Source of the DNA: Mycobacterium sp. 852013-51886_SCH5428379
GTDB taxonomy: Bacteria; Actinomycetota; Actinomycetes; Mycobacteriales; Mycobacteriaceae
Direction: 5' to 3'
Length of the DNA stretch: 64,000 nt
NCBI RefSeq assembly: GCF_001665575.1
Contig: NZ_LZSU01000029.1
Coordinates: 1 to 64,000, forward strand
Position numbers and translations under genes: made by a program. Under the pieces are notes generated by a model that ran no database searches, had not been told where the DNA came from, and saw only the letters and a program-made list of their open reading frames with translations. This document shows, piece by piece, positions 52,225 to 64,000 of the stretch. The stretch's first letter is position 1. Each line of letters begins with the position of its first letter.

Positions 52225-53676
52225 TCAGCCCCGCCTGCGCTGATCGCGCGGCGGCACCCCGTTGGGCCCCTCGATCGAGCGCGCATAGGTGGCGACGGCG
52301 AACGCCGCCGACGGCGCCATGATCTCCAGCGCGCGCCGGTCGACGTTGACGATGTCGTCGCGGCGGGTGTGGTGGTTCGGGTCGAACGGCACACCGGGCC
52401 TGCCACCCCACAACCGGGCCTGCACCGCCGACTTCCGCTGCGCCGCACCGCTCGTGACACCGCCGAACGGTATCCCGGCCGCCCGGAACGGGTCGTAGTC
52501 GGTGACGTCGGCCAGCGGCATGTCGGCAGTGCGCACTCCGGCCAGGTTCAGATAGCCGGCCAGCAGCCGTTCGATCCCGGCGGAGCCCTGCGGGACGTCG
52601 ATCGGCGGACCGCTCGCCGCGGACTGATCGCCGTCGTAGGTGAAGTAGCCGGCGTTCGGCGAGCCCAGCATGTCGAAGTTCAGGTACAGCGCGATGTCGG
52701 CGAGCTGTTCGTCGTCCAGGCCGCGCACGTAAGCACGTGAACCCTCCAGGCCGATCTCCTCGGAACCCCAGAACCCGAACCGCACGGCGTTGGCGATCTG
52801 CGGGGAACTGCCCAGCTGCAGCGCCGTCTCGAGGACCGCCGCCACGCCGGTGCCGTTGTCGTTGATACCCGGCCCACCGCCGACGCTGTCGAGGTGCGCA
52901 CCGGCCATCACGACGTCATCGGTGTTCCCGGTTCTGGTCTGGGCGATGACGTTTCGTGACGTGACCATGGTCGGCCTGCCGTCAAGGCGCAGATTCACCG
53001 GCGCCGTGGTGCGGCGCAGCGCCGAGTTCGCCGCCGGGTCGATGATGCCGACGGGCATCGTGAGCCCGCGGTAGTACCCGGGCGTGAACAGCGTCGGTGG
53101 GCTGCCCTCGGTGCCGGAGAGTGCGACGAGTACTCCGACCGCGCCCTCGGCGAGCGCGGTGTCGTGCTTTGTCACGACCGAACATCCGGTGTCGTCGACG
53201 ACCGCGATCGCACCGGTGACGTCGACGCCGTCGTAGTCGGCCCGGCTGCATCCCGCCGGTTTCGCCGGGCGTAGGGAGAGCGCGGTGATGCCGTCGGATC
53301 CGGTGTCGATCAGCAGTGATGCCTTCTCCACCGCGTGCCCCCGTCCGGCGGCGGTGAGCCGTGGGTTGCCACCGTCGGTACCGCCGTAGCGCTCGAACTC
53401 CGGGGTCTGTACGTCGAAACCCTTGTCGCGCAGCGTGTCAGCCACATAATCGACGCTCGCGTCGTAACCACCCGTGCCCTCGGAGCGCCGACCGCCGTGG
53501 GCATCGGCGATCTGCTGCAACGCGTCGAGGTGGACGTAGAGGGCGTCGGCGGTGATGCGGGCCGCCAGGGCGGCCGGATCCGGCTGCGGGGGTGGCGGTG
53601 CGGGCGAGGAGCACGCGGCGGCGAGCGCCGCCGCGAGCACCGCCGCGGTGACCGCAACCAGCCCCCGCATCGTCAC
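52225..53676 (-). CDS. M28 family aminopeptidase lipoprotein with PA domain (LpqL paralogue)
   Basis: A 483-residue exported zinc aminopeptidase. A signal peptide with lipobox LAAAC leads to a small N-terminal domain, a protease-associated insert (about residues 110-240), then the M28 domain. The zinc ligands are GAHLDS, GINDNGTG, FWGSEEIG, NFDMLGSPN and a late HH. GTG 53676 overlaps the stop of the gene upstream (GTGA). It is similar to that neighbour along its whole length, so the pair arose by tandem duplication. Confidence 0.92.
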   Translation of the reverse strand: MTMRGLVAVTAAVLAAALAAACSSPAPPPPQPDPAALAARITADALYVHLDALQQIADAHGGRRSEGTGGYDASVDYVADTLRDKGFDVQTPEFERYGGTDGGNPRLTAAGRGHAVEKASLLIDTGSDGITALSLRPAKPAGCSRADYDGVDVTGAIAVVDDTGCSVVTKHDTALAEGAVGVLVALSGTEGSPPTLFTPGYYRGLTMPVGIIDPAANSALRRTTAPVNLRLDGRPTMVTSRNVIAQTRTGNTDDVVMAGAHLDSVGGGPGINDNGTGVAAVLETALQLGSSPQIANAVRFGFWGSEEIGLEGSRAYVRGLDDEQLADIALYLNFDMLGSPNAGYFTYDGDQSAASGPPIDVPQGSAGIERLLAGYLNLAGVRTADMPLADVTDYDPFRAAGIPFGGVTSGAAQRKSAVQARLWGGRPGVPFDPNHHTRRDDIVNVDRRALEIMAPSAAFAVATYARSIEGPNGVPPRDQRRRG

Positions 53677-55196
53677 GACGGTCCGGCCGGGTGACGGGTG
53701 CGGTCCTCACGGATCGGGATCCCGTTGCGGCCGCGCTGATCCTGGGCGTAGAGGCCGACCGCGAATCCGGCGCCGCGGCCATGGATCTCCTGGGACGTGC
53801 GGTCGATCTCGTTCAGCGTGTCGGTCTTCTTGTGATAGTTCGGATCGAACGGTCGGTTGGCCTCGCCGCCCCAGACGTCGGCCTGCTCCACCGATTTGTC
53901 CACCTCGGCGCCCGAGAACAGTCCGCCGGAGGGGATTCCGGCGGAGGTGAACGGGCCGTAGTCCGAACGGCCGTCGAATGCGCTGTCCTGAGCCGGTTTT
54001 CCGGCGTCATCGAGGTAGGCGGCCAAGGTGCGCTCGATCCCTGCGGACCCCTCAGGGACCCGCGGGATGCCGGTGTTCGGATCGGGTGGCGCGGACTGAT
54101 CACCGTCCAGGGTGAAGTAGCCCGGATTGGGTGAACCGACCATGTCGAAGTTGAGGTACAGGGCTATGTCTCCGAGTTGCTCCGCGTCGAGCGACTCGAT
54201 GTAGTTCGCGGAACCGAGCACGCCCAATTCCTCGGCACCCCAGAACGCGAAGCGCACAGCGTTGCGGATCTCAGGTGAGCCCCCGAGCCGGCGCGCGGTC
54301 TCCAGCACCGCCGCGACACCGGAACCGTTGTCGTTGATACCCGGGCCTTCCGGCACGCTGTCGAGGTGTGCGCCGGCCATCACGACGTCGGTGGTCGATC
54401 CGGTTTTGGTCTGCGCGATGATGTTTCGGGTGCGGCCCTCTCGCACCCCGGCCTCCAGCCGCAGGCTCACCTCCCCCGGCTCCGCCCGCAGCCCCTGGCC
54501 CACGACCTTGGTCACCCCGACCGACGGAATCTTCACATCGGTGTCCGCGCCGAGTGTGGCCTGCCAGTTGTCGCCGTCCTCGTTATTCGCCACGATCAGC
54601 GCGACCGCACCGCGTTGCGCGGCCACCGACTGCTTCACACCGAACGGGCACTCGCCGCGATCGACCAGCACCACCGCACCCTGCACGGGGAGACCGTCGT
54701 AATCCTCGACGGTGCACCCCGGACTGGCCTCGCTCCGGGCGACGACCAGCGGACCGGTCACCCCCGGGGGCGGTGTGCCGATCGTGTATTCGAGCGGCTT
54801 GGCCTCCACGGCCCGGCCGGCGACCGTGAGCTCCGGCTTCTCCGCGAACGGCACCTCGACCTCGAATTCGGGTGTCTGCACGTCGAATCCGCTGTCCCGC
54901 AGCGTCTGGACGACGTAGTCGACGCTGGCGTCGTAACCAGGGGTGTCGAATGCGCGGTTGCCACCGTGGGCGTCGGCGATCTCCTGCAGTCTCTGGAGAT
55001 CGGCCATCATCGCGTCGGCGGAGATCCGGCCGGAGAGTTCCTCGGCGAAAGCCTGGGCGGCGGGCGCAGCCTCCGGTGTGGACGAGGGGGGCGCCGTCGG
55101 CGCGGGTCCTGTGTCGTCTGCACATCCGCCGAGCGACGCGGCCACCACCACGGCCATCAGCGGAGCGCCCACCGCCGTCAGCGTCCTACGCACCAT
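53673..55196 (-). CDS. lpqL: M28 family aminopeptidase lipoprotein with PA domain
   Basis: A 507-residue lipid-anchored peptidase. The signal peptide ends in SLGGC, then residues 30-60 are Pro/Ala-rich, the PA insert includes VQGAVVLVDRGECPFGVKQ, and the zinc site is GAHLDSV, GINDNGSG, FWGAEELG, NFDMVGSPN and YHKKTDT. The length is close to that of mycobacterial LpqL. ATG 55196 was preferred to GTG 55205 because it starts the basic n-region. It probably trims peptides outside the cell; natural substrates are unknown. Confidence 0.92.
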   Translation of the reverse strand: MVRRTLTAVGAPLMAVVVAASLGGCADDTGPAPTAPPSSTPEAAPAAQAFAEELSGRISADAMMADLQRLQEIADAHGGNRAFDTPGYDASVDYVVQTLRDSGFDVQTPEFEVEVPFAEKPELTVAGRAVEAKPLEYTIGTPPPGVTGPLVVARSEASPGCTVEDYDGLPVQGAVVLVDRGECPFGVKQSVAAQRGAVALIVANNEDGDNWQATLGADTDVKIPSVGVTKVVGQGLRAEPGEVSLRLEAGVREGRTRNIIAQTKTGSTTDVVMAGAHLDSVPEGPGINDNGSGVAAVLETARRLGGSPEIRNAVRFAFWGAEELGVLGSANYIESLDAEQLGDIALYLNFDMVGSPNPGYFTLDGDQSAPPDPNTGIPRVPEGSAGIERTLAAYLDDAGKPAQDSAFDGRSDYGPFTSAGIPSGGLFSGAEVDKSVEQADVWGGEANRPFDPNYHKKTDTLNEIDRTSQEIHGRGAGFAVGLYAQDQRGRNGIPIREDRTRHPAGPS

Positions 55197-55238
55197 TGCA
55201 TCCACGTTAGCGTGACCGCGCCGGTGCGTACCGCCGCA

Positions 55239-55967
55239 TCAGGCGTCGCGGCGGTCGACGACCACCACGGCCGCGACGAACACGATGGCCACCACCGCGG
55301 TGAAGTAGCAGACCGCGCCGACATGTCCCCAGGGCACGTCGTACGAGGGGAACAGCCAAGCGACGCCCAGGAATTCGAACATGTTCGCGAATGGCAGATA
55401 GATGCCGATCTCGCTGCCCACGTTCGGCATGTTGCCCAGGATCGGCTCGACCACCAGCGGCCACATCAGCAGCACCGCGACCGCGCCTGCGGCGAACCGG
55501 ATCAGCGCCCCGACCGCCACCCCGAGGACGGCCGCCAGCATCGCGTAGAGGGTGACCGCGCCGACGGCCCGCCACGTGGAACCCTCCCCCGGCGGCAGCC
55601 CGGCGATGATCACGGCGATGAAACTCGTGGCGGCGGCGCACAGTCCGCTGAACACACTCGTGACCACCGCCTTGGCGATCAGCACCAGCGGCCGGCGGGG
55701 CACGGCCAGGAACGTGGAGCGGATGAGGCCGGAGCGGTACTCGCCGGTGACGGCCAGCGACGACAGGATCATCAGCACGGGAACTCCGAAGACGGCGACC
55801 CCGAGGATCGCCTCCTCGGGCGTCATCCGGTCATAGGCGCTGCTGGCCGCGACCAGCATCGCCGTCACCCCCAGCGACAGCACGACGACCGCCGCAGCCG
55901 ACCACAGCGGGGAGCGGGTGGTGGTGAGCTTGATCCTCTCGGAGTCCAGCACCTCGAGCGCGCTCAT
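55239..55967 (-). CDS. ABC-2 type transporter permease
   Basis: A 242-residue membrane protein with six hydrophobic segments and an amphipathic N-terminus (SERIKLTTTRSPLW), as in ABC-2 permeases such as those of lantibiotic-immunity or daunorubicin-type exporters. VTGEYRSGLIRSTFLAVPRR is the conserved first cytoplasmic loop. ATG 55967 overlaps the ATPase stop by four bases, so the two form one exporter. The substrate is unknown. Confidence 0.88.
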   Translation of the reverse strand: MSALEVLDSERIKLTTTRSPLWSAAAVVVLSLGVTAMLVAASSAYDRMTPEEAILGVAVFGVPVLMILSSLAVTGEYRSGLIRSTFLAVPRRPLVLIAKAVVTSVFSGLCAAATSFIAVIIAGLPPGEGSTWRAVGAVTLYAMLAAVLGVAVGALIRFAAGAVAVLLMWPLVVEPILGNMPNVGSEIGIYLPFANMFEFLGVAWLFPSYDVPWGHVGAVCYFTAVVAIVFVAAVVVVDRRDA

Positions 55968-56872
55968 CGGGCTTCTGCCCGGTAGTCCACGGCGTCATCG
56001 GTCATCTTCAGATACGCCTCCTCGAGCGACGCCCGCTGTGGGCTGAGTTCGTGCAGCGTGATGGCATTGCGCGCCGCCAGGTCGCCCACCACTTCGGCGG
56101 CGACGCCATAGACGGTCAAACCGCCGTCGCGGTGATCTCCGACGGTGATGCCTGCACCCGCCAACGCATCCCGCAGCTGATCGGACTGCGGGCTGCGCAC
56201 CCGCACGGTGTCACCGCCGGAGCGGCTCACGAACTCCGCGACCGTCGTCGAGGCGATGAGCCGGCCACGGCCGATCACCACCAGGCGGTCGGCGGTCTGC
56301 GCCATCTCGGAGAGCAGATGGCTCGACACCAGCACGGTGCGCCCCTGCTCGGCCAGGGTGCGCATCAGCGTGCGCACCCAGTGGATGCCCTCCGGATCCA
56401 GCCCATTGACCGGTTCGTCGAACAGCAGCACGGGCGGGTCGCCGAGCAGTGCGGCGGCGATGCCGAGGCGCTGGCTCATTCCCAGCGACAGCGTGCCCGC
56501 CGGGCGGTCGGCCGCCGGGGTGATGCCGACGATGTCGAGCACCTCGTCGACCCGGTCGGCTGGGAGCTTGTTGCTCGCCGCGATCCATCGGAGGTGGTTG
56601 CGGGCGGTGCGGTTGGGATGGGCCTGCCGGGCGTCGAGCAGCGCGCCCACCACCCGCAGCGGGTTGCGCAGATCGCGGTAGGCGCGGCCGTCGATCGTCG
56701 CAGTACCGGAGGTGGGGCGGTCCAGCCCGAGGATCAACCGCATGGTCGTGGTCTTGCCCGCGCCGTTGGGACCGAGAAATCCGGTCACCACCCCCGGCTC
56801 TATCGAGCAGGTCAGCCCGTCGACGGCGACGGTCGGACCGTACGTCTTGGTCAGTCCCTCGAGTGCGATCAC
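55964..56872 (-). CDS. ABC transporter ATP-binding protein
   Basis: A 302-residue ATPase of the DrrA/CcmA-like exporter group. Walker A is GPNGAGKTT (about residues 34-42), the signature is LSLGMSQRLG (a variant of LSGGQ), Walker B is VLLFDEP and the switch His is in VSSHLLSEM. The C-terminal domain of about 80 residues is typical of drug and antibiotic exporters. The start is GTG 56872. It pairs with the permease at 55239-55967. Confidence 0.93.
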   Translation of the reverse strand: MIALEGLTKTYGPTVAVDGLTCSIEPGVVTGFLGPNGAGKTTTMRLILGLDRPTSGTATIDGRAYRDLRNPLRVVGALLDARQAHPNRTARNHLRWIAASNKLPADRVDEVLDIVGITPAADRPAGTLSLGMSQRLGIAAALLGDPPVLLFDEPVNGLDPEGIHWVRTLMRTLAEQGRTVLVSSHLLSEMAQTADRLVVIGRGRLIASTTVAEFVSRSGGDTVRVRSPQSDQLRDALAGAGITVGDHRDGGLTVYGVAAEVVGDLAARNAITLHELSPQRASLEEAYLKMTDDAVDYRAEAR

Positions 56873-56884
56873 ACGTCCATGGTG

Positions 56885-58630
<1,746 letters not shown>

Positions 58631-58640
58631 TGACGCCCCC

Positions 58641-59681
58641 TCATGTCGTGGCTCCCACTGTTGCTTCGAGTTCGGCGGCCACCTGCTGCGCGGTCCACGG
58701 CGCTAACAAGAAGCCGTTGCGGCCATGGCCGGCGGCCACCATCGTGCGGTCGTCGAGGCGCCGCACCAGCGGCAGCCCGTCCGGTGTCATCGGTCGCAGC
58801 CCGGCGGCGCATTCGGCGAACTCGTACTCGCCCAGGGCGGGCATCACCGTGCATGCGTCGTCGAGTAGATCGCGCACCCCGCTGACCGCGGGCGCGGTGT
58901 CGCGCCCGTGTTCGTACTGCGTCGCCCCGACCACCACGCCGTCGGCGCGCGGCACCAGATACACCTGTCTGCCGTGCACGCGGGCCCGCACCACCCGGCG
59001 GGGTACCGGCATACAGCCGCGCCGCCAGCGCAACCGCAGCACCTCCCCCTTGACCGGGCGGATCGGCAGGTCCGGCCACAGCGCCGGAGCGTCGACGCCG
59101 TTGGCGATCACCCGCATGTCGACGTCGTCGACCGCGGACAGCTCGTCCACCGGCGGCGCCCAGTGCACGCCGAGTCGTTCGCACTGCGTGGCCAGCGCGT
59201 CGACGACGGCGCGGTTGTCGACGGCGAATTCGGTGTCGGCGATGAATCCGTGTCGGATCCCTTGCGCCAGTAGAGGTTCCACATCGCGCGCGGTCGTGGT
59301 CAGCGTCACCGGATGGCCTTGTGCGGCCAGCCACTGGCCGACGGTCTTCAGATCCGCGGCGTCGGCGCGGTCGACCGCGACGACCAGCGATTCACGCGCG
59401 GTGACCACCTCGGGCGGCAGCCCGTCGAGGAAGCCCTCGTGCCACAGTCGCAGCGATTCGAGCCCGATCCGCAGCAGTTCGTGCTCACCGGGCCAGCCCT
59501 CACTGTGGGGGGCGAGCATTCCGCCGGCCACCCACGACGCACCCTTCTCGGGGCTGCGGTGCACGCGGACCGTCCAGCCGTCCTGCGCCGCGCGGCGGGC
59601 GACCGCGAGCCCGATGACCCCGCCGCCGATGACGGCTGCGGTCGGGTTCCTGGCCTGACCCCTGGGCTGATTTGTAGGCAT
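58641..59681 (-). CDS. thiO: Glycine oxidase ThiO
   Basis: A 346-residue FAD-dependent amine oxidase that makes the dehydroglycine needed by ThiG. AAVIGGGVIGLAVARRA (about residues 14-30) is the dinucleotide-binding motif, GASWVAGGMLAPHSE is the flavin-contact loop, and the C-terminal GHGRNGFLLAPWT is typical of DAO-family enzymes. ATG 59681 has GGGAGG at the right distance, and that site is inside the riboswitch closing helix. An in-frame GTG at 59687 is less likely. Confidence 0.95.
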   Translation of the reverse strand: MPTNQPRGQARNPTAAVIGGGVIGLAVARRAAQDGWTVRVHRSPEKGASWVAGGMLAPHSEGWPGEHELLRIGLESLRLWHEGFLDGLPPEVVTARESLVVAVDRADAADLKTVGQWLAAQGHPVTLTTTARDVEPLLAQGIRHGFIADTEFAVDNRAVVDALATQCERLGVHWAPPVDELSAVDDVDMRVIANGVDAPALWPDLPIRPVKGEVLRLRWRRGCMPVPRRVVRARVHGRQVYLVPRADGVVVGATQYEHGRDTAPAVSGVRDLLDDACTVMPALGEYEFAECAAGLRPMTPDGLPLVRRLDDRTMVAAGHGRNGFLLAPWTAQQVAAELEATVGATT

Positions 59682-59687
59682 CTGCAC

Positions 59688-59775
59688 CTCCCTTCGCCGG
59701 CATGACCCGGATCAGGTACGACGGTCAGGGCCGGCTGCTGGCCCACTCTCAGCCCCGCGTCCCCGGGACTCCCGT
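59688..59775 (-). promoter_or_regulatory. TPP riboswitch controlling thiO-thiS-thiG
   Basis: On the minus strand the conserved order is GGGGCTGAGAGTGGG, then ACCTGATCCGGGTCATGCCGG, then CGAAGGGAGG. The GGGAGG (59688-59693) is the thiO ribosome-binding site. So TPP should repress the thiazole branch as it does thiD. A CGGGAGTCCCGG start and the short distal helix are present. Confidence 0.95.
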
Positions 59776-59809
59776 GTCGGCCATCCACGGTAGTCGCTAG
59801 CGTGCGGTT

Positions 59810-60493
59810 GTGCACCAACCCACCTCACGCCCGACTCCGGACCTGCGCGACGCCCGGCTGTACCTGTGCACCGACGCCCGCCGGGAGCGTGGTGACCTGG
59901 CCGAATTCGCCGACGCGGCACTGGCCGGCGGGGTCGACCTGATCCAGCTGCGCGACAAGGGGTCGGCCGGCGAGAAGACGTTCGGACCGTTGGAGGCGCG
60001 CGGGGAACTGGCCGCGCTCGAGGTGCTGGCCGACGCCGCCCGCCGACACGGTGCACTGCTGGCGGTCAACGACCGCGCCGACATCGCGCTGGCTGCCGGC
60101 GCCGACGTCCTACACCTCGGCCAGGACGACCTGCCCCTGGACGTGGCCCGCGGGATCATCGGGCCCCGCCCGCGGATCGGGCGGTCCACCCACGACCGGT
60201 CGCAGGTGATCGAGGCGACGACCGAGGACGTCGACTATTTCTGCGTCGGTCCGTGCTGGCCGACGCCGACCAAACCAGGCCGGCCGGCGCCGGGCCTGGA
60301 GCTGGTCCGGGAGACGGCGGCGCTGGCGCCGGAGAAACCGTGGTTCGCGATCGGCGGCATCGACGAGGAGCGGCTCCCCGAGGTGCTGGCCGCCGGCGCG
60401 CGGCGCGTCGTCGTCGTCCGGGCCATCACCGCGGCCGACGATCCCGGTGCCGCGGCTAGGCGCCTGCGCGCGGCTCTGACTGCTGTCCGTTGA
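59810..60493 (+). CDS. thiE: Thiamine-phosphate synthase
   Basis: A 227-residue TIM-barrel enzyme that joins HMP-PP and thiazole phosphate to thiamine phosphate. LIQLRDKG, the VNDRADIAL strand, HLGQDDL and GRSTHD match the family, and [20 protein letters not shown] is the pyrophosphate-contact loop. GTG 59810 has TAGCGT exactly six bases upstream, so it is leaderless and not under the riboswitch. It is divergent from thiO. Its 3' end overlaps mutT3 by 38 bases. Confidence 0.96.
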   Translation: MHQPTSRPTPDLRDARLYLCTDARRERGDLAEFADAALAGGVDLIQLRDKGSAGEKTFGPLEARGELAALEVLADAARRHGALLAVNDRADIALAAGADVLHLGQDDLPLDVARGIIGPRPRIGRSTHDRSQVIEATTEDVDYFCVGPCWPTPTKPGRPAPGLELVRETAALAPEKPWFAIGGIDEERLPEVLAAGARRVVVVRAITAADDPGAAARRLRAALTAVR

Positions 60494-60983
60494 CCAGCAG
60501 CGGGATGGTCGCGGTCACGCTGCGCAGCCGCTGCCAGCTGGCCGCGAATCCCGGGTGCAGCGGCAGCGAGTCCACCTCGTCCTCGCCGACCCAGCGCAGT
60601 TCGGCGCTCTCGCGGTTGGGCACGGTGTCCAGTTGCTCGGCCGCGTCGGCGATGACGGTCGTATAGGTCCACGCCGGGCCTTCGCTGCCGATGATCTCGG
60701 CCGTGACCACCGTGGTCCGCACGGTCAGCTGATCGGAGGGCAGCCCGGCCTCTTCGTGCGCCTCGCGCACTGCGGCCTGTTCGGGGGTCTCGTGGCTGTC
60801 GCGGGCGCCGCCGGGCAGCCCCCACGTGCCGCCCTGATGGCTCCACGGCGCGCGGTGTTGCAGCAGGACTGCCGCCGAGCCGTCGGGACGCGGCGCCCGC
60901 AGCAGCAGACCGGCCGCACCGTGCCGTCCCCAGAAGCGGCCGCCGCCCTCGGCGAACACCCAGCCGTCTCCGTCCCCACGCAC
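60456..60983 (-). CDS. mutT3: NUDIX hydrolase MutT3
   Basis: A 175-residue Nudix enzyme. The Nudix box is complete: G-x5-E-x7-REAHEEAG in [20 protein letters not shown] (about residues 57-80). From memory it matches Rv0413 MutT3 by place. The family hydrolyses oxidised nucleotides or nucleoside diphosphate derivatives; the substrate here is not proved. GTG 60983 was chosen because TATCCT lies exactly six bases upstream and the protein then opens [11 protein letters not shown] longer frame to 61274 would pass through the promoter of glnX. Confidence 0.9.
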   Translation of the reverse strand: MRGDGDGWVFAEGGGRFWGRHGAAGLLLRAPRPDGSAAVLLQHRAPWSHQGGTWGLPGGARDSHETPEQAAVREAHEEAGLPSDQLTVRTTVVTAEIIGSEGPAWTYTTVIADAAEQLDTVPNRESAELRWVGEDEVDSLPLHPGFAASWQRLRSVTATIPLLVNGQQSEPRAGA

Positions 60984-61104
60984 GCGTACAGGATAGTGCG
61001 GGCGACCCGCCGATGGCGGCGGCCCGAATGGCAGGTGATTCTTAGAATTCTCAGATACGTTGGACCCGTCGGAACGTCGCCGGATAGATGAGGACCGCAC
61101 ACAG

Positions 61105-62424
61105 GTGACTGTGGAGTTGGCGCACCCATCGACCGAGCCCCTCGCGTCCCGGTCGCCGACCACACCCGCGCATCCGCGCTGGTGGTTCCTCTGGACCACG
61201 CCAGGCCGCATCCTCACCATCGGCCTCGTGCTTTCGGCGCTCGCGGTGGCCAGCGCCCTGGCCACGTCCACCACGATCGATGACCGTCAGCAGGCGCTGA
61301 CGACGGTGCTCAACCACACCGAACCGCTGTCGTTCGCCGCCGGCCAGCTCTACACCCGGCTGTCGGTGGCCGATGCGGCGGCAGCCACCGCATTCATCGC
61401 AGGCACCGAACCGCGCGACGTCCGGCAGCGCTACGAACAGGCGATCACCGACGCCGCGGTGGCGCTCACCCGCGCCTCGAGCGGACTCACCGACGAGGAT
61501 CTGGTGCAGCTGCTCGGCCGGATCAACGCCGAACTGGCCGTCTACACCGGTCTGGTGGAGACCGCGCGGACCAACAACCGGGCGGGCAACCCGGTCGGCT
61601 CCTCGTATCTGTCGGAGGCGTCGTCGCTGATGCAGGCCAAGATCCTGCCCGATGCGCAGCGCCTGTACGAGGAGACCTCGGCGCGGGTGGATCAGGAGAC
61701 CACCGCCTCCACGCGGATCCCGGCGCCGGTGATCCTGGTGGTGCTGGCGACGCTGCTGTTCGGTCTGTTCGCCAACCGCTGGCTGGCGCGGCGCACGCGG
61801 CGGCGCGTCAACATCGGATTCGTCGCGGGCGGGCTGGCCGTGCTCATCATGGTGCTCTGGGTGGGCACCGCGCTGACGATCTCGACCGCAGACAGCCGCA
61901 GCGCCAAGAGTTCAGGCGCCGAATCGCTCAAAACGATCACCACGCTGGCCATCACCGCGCAGCAGGCACGCGCCGACGAGACGCTGGCGCTGATCCGCCG
62001 CGGTGACGAGGAGGTGCGCAAACAGTCCTACTATCAGCGCATCGACGTGATGCAGTCCCAGCTGGCGGAGTTCTTGGACCGCGACAACTCGATCGACAAG
62101 ACCGACCTGGCCGCGGCGGAGAGTCTGCTGACCCGCTGGCGCGCCGCCGACGACCGCATCAACGCCTACATCGCCGTCGGCAACTACCAGGCAGCGACGC
62201 AGGTGGCGCTGGGCACCGGAGAGGACGATTCGACGCCGGCGTTCGACCAGCTGAACGAGGCGCTGAACAAAGGCATCGAGCAGAGCCGCAACCAGCTGCG
62301 CAACGACATCCTCAACGCGCGCCGGGTGTTGTCGGGCGCGACGGCAGGTGCTGCGGCGCTCAGCGTCGTCGCGGCGATCGCGGTGGCGCTGGGACTGTGG
62401 CCGAGGTTGAGTGAGTACCGGTGA
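61105..62424 (+). CDS. glnX: GlnX-type transmembrane signalling protein
   Basis: A 439-residue membrane protein with two repeats of a transmembrane helix followed by an extracellular four-helix-type region (helices about residues 35-56, 211-229, 239-262 and 412-430). It looks like a sensor of the MCP/histidine-kinase periplasmic-domain kind without a kinase. From memory of M. tuberculosis Rv0412c, GlnX relays amino-acid binding from GlnH outside to PknG inside. GTG 61105 is chosen, with ATGAGGA about 11 bases upstream. Followed by glnH and pknG in one operon. Confidence 0.9.
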   Translation: MTVELAHPSTEPLASRSPTTPAHPRWWFLWTTPGRILTIGLVLSALAVASALATSTTIDDRQQALTTVLNHTEPLSFAAGQLYTRLSVADAAAATAFIAGTEPRDVRQRYEQAITDAAVALTRASSGLTDEDLVQLLGRINAELAVYTGLVETARTNNRAGNPVGSSYLSEASSLMQAKILPDAQRLYEETSARVDQETTASTRIPAPVILVVLATLLFGLFANRWLARRTRRRVNIGFVAGGLAVLIMVLWVGTALTISTADSRSAKSSGAESLKTITTLAITAQQARADETLALIRRGDEEVRKQSYYQRIDVMQSQLAEFLDRDNSIDKTDLAAAESLLTRWRAADDRINAYIAVGNYQAATQVALGTGEDDSTPAFDQLNEALNKGIEQSRNQLRNDILNARRVLSGATAGAAALSVVAAIAVALGLWPRLSEYR

Positions 62425-62427
62425 TGA

Positions 62428-64000
<1,573 letters not shown>

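Overview
The window is about 64 kb of GC-rich actinobacterial chromosome. Gene content and order point to a rapidly growing mycobacterium (Mycolicibacterium type). From memory of the M. tuberculosis map, much of it follows the block from groEL2 (Rv0440) to pknG (Rv0410c): groEL2; an SDR, moeA2, psd, pssA and a CDC48-like ATPase; a Lon-domain protein, a YbdK-type ligase, sodC, virR and a DUF3263 protein; def, a GNAT protein, xthA and thiD; an lpqL-type peptidase; thiG, thiS, thiO, thiE, mutT3, glnX, glnH and pknG. Several accessory inserts break the collinearity. This comparison is recalled, not computed.

Left part (1-12 kb): the end of a DUF222/HNH protein; a TetR gene divergent from a P450-ferredoxin-SDR operon, with a near-perfect palindromic operator between them and a one-base frameshift in the ferredoxin; a membrane protein; an aldehyde dehydrogenase; a PAP2 phosphatase, a DinB protein and a VOC protein; an amidohydrolase with a carboxymuconolactone-decarboxylase-like protein; an SDR; a PPOX-like protein; and a protein joining an AbiEi-like N-terminus to a DUF559 nuclease-like domain. 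12-22 kb: groEL2 with two CIRCE operators and an intrinsic terminator, then an insert holding a TetR, SDR, cupin, SF2 helicase, LuxR regulator, HAD phosphatase and two bacterial-PH membrane proteins. Two paralogous SDR genes in the same orientation bracket this insert.

22-36 kb: an operon of SDR-moeA2-psd-pssA-AAA ATPase (phosphatidylserine to phosphatidylethanolamine synthesis plus molybdopterin insertion), a DUF1707 protein, a complete Mrp-type Na+/H+ antiporter operon (fused MrpA/B, then C, D, E, F, G) and a TIGR00027-type methyltransferase. 36-42 kb: a minus-strand cell-envelope and redox group (VirR, SodC, YbdK-like ligase, lipoprotein, Lon-domain protein), then def, GNAT and xthA on plus. 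42-60 kb: an MFS exporter; a TPP riboswitch ahead of thiD; a hydrolase; a repeat-rich septum-formation-type protein; a Baeyer-Villiger-type monooxygenase; a tandem TetR; two permeases; two tandem M28 aminopeptidase lipoproteins; an ABC exporter; a GDSL hydrolase; and thiO-thiS-thiG under a second TPP riboswitch with divergent thiE. Right end: MutT3, then GlnX-GlnH-PknG, the known mycobacterial amino-acid sensing and kinase module. PknG is cut by the window edge.

A recurring architecture is a -10 motif TANNNT placed exactly six bases before the start codon, seen at thirteen genes on both strands. It predicts leaderless transcripts and was used here to choose several starts. No tRNA, rRNA, CRISPR array or complete insertion sequence was seen, and no gap between genes exceeds 300 bases.
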